NCBI GenBank assembly: GCA_035503975.1
Contig: DATJST010000119.1
Location: 1 to 8,568 of the forward strand
Length of the DNA: 8,568 nucleotides
Direction: 5' to 3'
Origin: DATJMJ01 sp035503975
GTDB taxonomy: Bacteria > Actinomycetota > Acidimicrobiia > Acidimicrobiales > Palsa-688
This document shows positions 6,786 to 8,568 of this stretch, piece after piece. The notes under the pieces were generated by a model. That model saw only the letters and a list, made by a program, of their open reading frames with translations, ran no database searches and had not been told where the DNA came from. The position numbers were made by a program, and so were the translations under genes. The stretch's first letter is position 1, and each line of letters opens with the position of its first letter.

Positions 6786-6864
6786 GCCAGGACGGTTCGC
6801 ATCCCTCATGCATTCGCGCCTCTCCCCCGCGTCCCGGGCCACCTATCGCCGTTCGCGATTGGCG

Positions 6865-7830
6865 CTATGGCGCTGCCGTACTGCGGTTCGGACCGATTCT
6901 GGCCACGGCCACCCGGTAAAGACCCGAGCCTTGCTCACGCCGGCCGAGCGCTTTGAAGTACCGCGCACCCGCGTCGGCAGTGGAGACGTCCTCGATCAGC
7001 TCAAACCCGCGGAGGGAGAGAAAATCCGAGGTTCTCGCCGGTGGAACCCCGAAGATCCACGGTTCGCCGCGCTTGTTGACCCCTTGGAGCCATTTAGAGG
7101 CTTCTGGGAACTCGACAACGGACAATTCTGGGGACCCCTGCACCTGGCTGTCGATGACGGCCTGGTCGACATAGGTGAACACGAGCCGGCCTTCCGCACC
7201 CGCCAGTTCGTGAACGACAGCCAAGGTGTTGTCCACCGCGTCGGCAGACAGGTACTGGGTGACACCTTCCCAGACAAACAGCGCCGGTCTGTCGATGGCA
7301 TAGCCGGCGTCAGTGAGGGCGATCGAGAGGTCGTCGGCCTCGAAGTCGACGGGTACGAAGACGACATGGCCGGTCCCGGCCTTGGCGCGAGCCAGCCCGC
7401 CCCGTTTGGCGGCCTGGGTGTAGGGCTGGTCCACCTCGAACACCCTCTTCACGGCGAAGCCCGGGAGCCTGTAAGGCCGCGTGTCGAACCCGGCGCCGAG
7501 GAGGACCACCTGTTCGACTCTGGGCGCTATCTCATCCACCAGGTCGTCGATCAGTTTGGTCCGGGCGACCGCCGAGGCCCGTGGCCCTGGCCCGCCGGCG
7601 AAGTCGTACGCGGCTTCGACTGCAGCCCGAACGGCGCCAAGGTGGCAGCCGGCCAAAGTGGCTCTCCATGGCAACGAGACGAAGGACCGAGCCAGCGGGT
7701 CGGCGAAAAGGCGCGCTCGTGGCGGCCTCACCGATTCGAGACCGCGCTGGACGGCCATGAGCTCGGCGGTACGGCTGGCCCGGCCAGAGCTTGACCGGAT
7801 GCGTGAGCCGTCGGTAGGCAGAACGTTCAT
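6865..7830 (-). CDS. SAM-dependent methyltransferase, LCM/TIGR00027 type
   Basis: A 321-residue class I methyltransferase of the leucine-carboxyl-methyltransferase-like family (PF04072, TIGR00027), which is greatly expanded in actinobacteria. The N-terminal SGRASRTAELMAVQRGLES and RLFADPLARSF (about 15-50) are family marks. The SAM-binding motif I is VVLLGAGFDTRPYRL (108-122); FEVDQP (131-136) supplies the acidic residue for the ribose; VDFEADD (161-167) and LFVWEGVTQYL (184-194) follow. The family is thought to methylate carboxylates or hydroxyls of small metabolites; the substrate is unknown here. ATG 7830 is kept because the conserved SRTAE region begins soon after it and no other start codon lies between. 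It is divergent from tetR across 26 bp, so it is a likely direct target of that regulator. Confidence 0.9.
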   Translation of the reverse strand: MNVLPTDGSRIRSSSGRASRTAELMAVQRGLESVRPPRARLFADPLARSFVSLPWRATLAGCHLGAVRAAVEAAYDFAGGPGPRASAVARTKLIDDLVDEIAPRVEQVVLLGAGFDTRPYRLPGFAVKRVFEVDQPYTQAAKRGGLARAKAGTGHVVFVPVDFEADDLSIALTDAGYAIDRPALFVWEGVTQYLSADAVDNTLAVVHELAGAEGRLVFTYVDQAVIDSQVQGSPELSVVEFPEASKWLQGVNKRGEPWIFGVPPARTSDFLSLRGFELIEDVSTADAGARYFKALGRREQGSGLYRVAVARIGPNRSTAAP

Positions 7831-7851
7831 AAGTATATAAGCTACACTAAT
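7829..7851. promoter_or_regulatory. Imperfect palindrome in the methyltransferase-tetR spacer, candidate TetR operator
   Basis: The 26-bp spacer is AT-rich and nearly filled by an imperfect inverted repeat of the form AT-n-AGT-n-TA-n5-TA-n-ACT-n-AT, centred on 7840, with seven of eleven pairs matching. The length (23 bp) fits TetR-family operators, and the place overlaps both start regions. The match is modest, so the call rests partly on context. Confidence 0.45.
7843..7848 (+). promoter_or_regulatory. Putative -10 element of a leaderless tetR transcript
   Basis: TACACT fits the TAnnnT pattern and lies eight bases before GTG 7857, leaving no room for a ribosome-binding site. On the other strand TAGCTT (7844 down to 7839) also fits and lies eight bases before the methyltransferase ATG. 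The two -10 candidates overlap, so the promoters could not both be occupied at once. No convincing -35 is seen for either. Confidence 0.35.
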
Positions 7852-7856
7852 CTGGC

Positions 7857-8411
7857 GTGGGGAGACGGGCGCGCATCGACCGAGCTCGCGTCGTGTCGGG
7901 GGCGCTCGCCCTGGCGGACGAAGAGGGGCTTGAGGCGCTCACCATGGCCCGCGTCGCAGAGCGCCTCGGGGTCACGCCCATGGCGCTCTACCGGCATGTA
8001 GCTGGCAAGGCCGGCCTCCTCGACGGAGTAGTGGAGCTCCTGCTAACAGAGTTCCCGCCGCCGCCCGAGGCCCTTTCGTGGCCGGAACGCCTCAACGTGC
8101 TCGCAGGCAACATCCGGGCCTCGGCACACAGGCACCCTGCGGTCTTCCCGCTCGTGCTCCACCTGCCCGCCAACACTCCGGAGGCCCGCCGCACCCGAGA
8201 ATCCGTTTACCGGGCGCTGAAGGACGCGGGCGTCACCGAAGCCCGGGTGGCGCAAATCGAGCGTTTGGTCAGCACAGCTGTGCTCGGCTTCGCCGTGAGC
8301 GAAGCAGCTGGGCGATTCCGGCACCACTCCCGCCACGAGCTCGACGCCGACTTCGGCGCAATGCAGGCACTGCTACGCCGGTTTATCGAGCAGTCGGCGG
8401 CTTCTAACTAG
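7857..8411 (+). CDS. TetR/AcrR-family transcriptional regulator
   Basis: A 184-residue regulator. The N-terminal DNA-binding domain (about 7-55) reads IDRARVVSGALALADEEG, then TMARVAERLGVTPMALYRHV, the canonical TetR helix-turn-helix with the Tyr-Arg-His end of the recognition helix (45-47). The ligand-binding dimer domain (about 72-180) is helical and shorter than in many relatives; its ligand is unknown. GTG 7857 is the start, with almost no leader. It is divergent from the methyltransferase and convergent with an exporter, whose stop codon it overlaps. TetR proteins beside efflux pumps often repress them, but here the exporter promoter is outside the window. The methyltransferase and tetR itself are the likelier direct targets. 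Confidence 0.92.
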   Translation: MGRRARIDRARVVSGALALADEEGLEALTMARVAERLGVTPMALYRHVAGKAGLLDGVVELLLTEFPPPPEALSWPERLNVLAGNIRASAHRHPAVFPLVLHLPANTPEARRTRESVYRALKDAGVTEARVAQIERLVSTAVLGFAVSEAAGRFRHHSRHELDADFGAMQALLRRFIEQSAASN

Positions 8412-8568
8412 TCCCGGGCGGCCTGGACACGAGCCTTCATTTTCCCGGGCAGCAACAAGGCGGGCAAGAGGGCGAGCACCGTGAAACCGACGGCCCACCA
8501 GAAAGCCGTACCAAAGGCACTCGCCCGGGCGGCGGGTGTGGCGTTGTTAGCGGCCAGTCCGCCGGCGA
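8408..8568 (-). CDS. C-terminal end of a major-facilitator (MFS) exporter, partial
   Basis: The minus-strand frame from the window edge (first full codon at 8566) to TAG at 8410-8408 gives the last 52 residues of a membrane protein. It includes SAFGTAFWWAVGFTVLALLPALLL, written here as the pieces SAFGTAFWWAVGF and TVLALLPALLL, a final transmembrane helix, then a short basic tail ending RVQAARD. This is how many EmrB/QacA-type (DHA2) drug-proton antiporters end, with AFWWAVGF as a recurring motif. The start and first helices are beyond the window, so substrate class is a guess. Its stop shares CTAG (8408-8411) with the tetR stop on the other strand. Confidence 0.75.
   Translation of the reverse strand, partial: AGGLAANNATPAARASAFGTAFWWAVGFTVLALLPALLLPGKMKARVQAARD

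Noticed and set aside
6786..6864. Bidirectional terminator between the permease and methyltransferase genes
   Set aside because: Only a five-base-pair hairpin (ATCGC/GCGAT at 6845-6859) was found, with no T-run on either strand.

Overview
The window looks like chromosomal DNA from a high-GC Gram-positive bacterium of the Actinomycetota. The reasons are the G/C-rich third codon positions, GTG starts, likely leaderless transcripts, a decayed sigma factor resembling mycobacterial SigC, a TIGR00027/LCM-type methyltransferase and TetR/MarR-regulated blocks. I cannot place it to genus. It is an accessory-type stretch of small, independently regulated units, not one large operon.

Layout: (1) 1-932 is gene-poor. 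It has at most the last 36 codons of an unknown plus-strand gene, then about 800 bases with no supported gene and two neighbouring palindromes near 805-826. (2) 933-2538 is a divergent pair: a MarR-family regulator on the minus strand and a zinc-free quinone-oxidoreductase-like MDR enzyme on the plus strand. They share a 106-bp spacer with two tandem palindromic operators laid over a TATAAT promoter. (3) 2747-3293 is a SigC-like ECF sigma factor broken by two single-base frameshifts. (4) 3427-6785 is a ferric-iron import operon. It has a near-consensus promoter with a palindrome at its start site, a small single-pass membrane protein of unknown function, an FbpA-type Fe(III)-binding protein whose start codon overlaps the previous stop, and a fused two-domain FbpB-type permease. 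No ATPase gene follows. (5) 6865-7830 (minus) is an LCM/TIGR00027-type SAM-dependent methyltransferase, divergent from a TetR regulator (7857-8411) across only 26 bp. (6) The TetR gene meets the end of a minus-strand major-facilitator exporter tail to tail, their stop codons overlapping in CTAG.

How it fits together: the MarR protein probably represses itself and the oxidoreductase. The iron operon should move ferric ion from the cell surface across the membrane using an ATPase encoded elsewhere. The TetR protein probably controls the methyltransferase and itself, and perhaps the convergent exporter. The points most worth following are the unknown protein translationally coupled to an iron-binding protein that lacks a lipobox, the operator-like palindrome over the iron promoter, the regular twin MarR operators, and the inactivated sigma factor next to the iron operon. 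Functions come from motifs recognised by eye; no database search was run.
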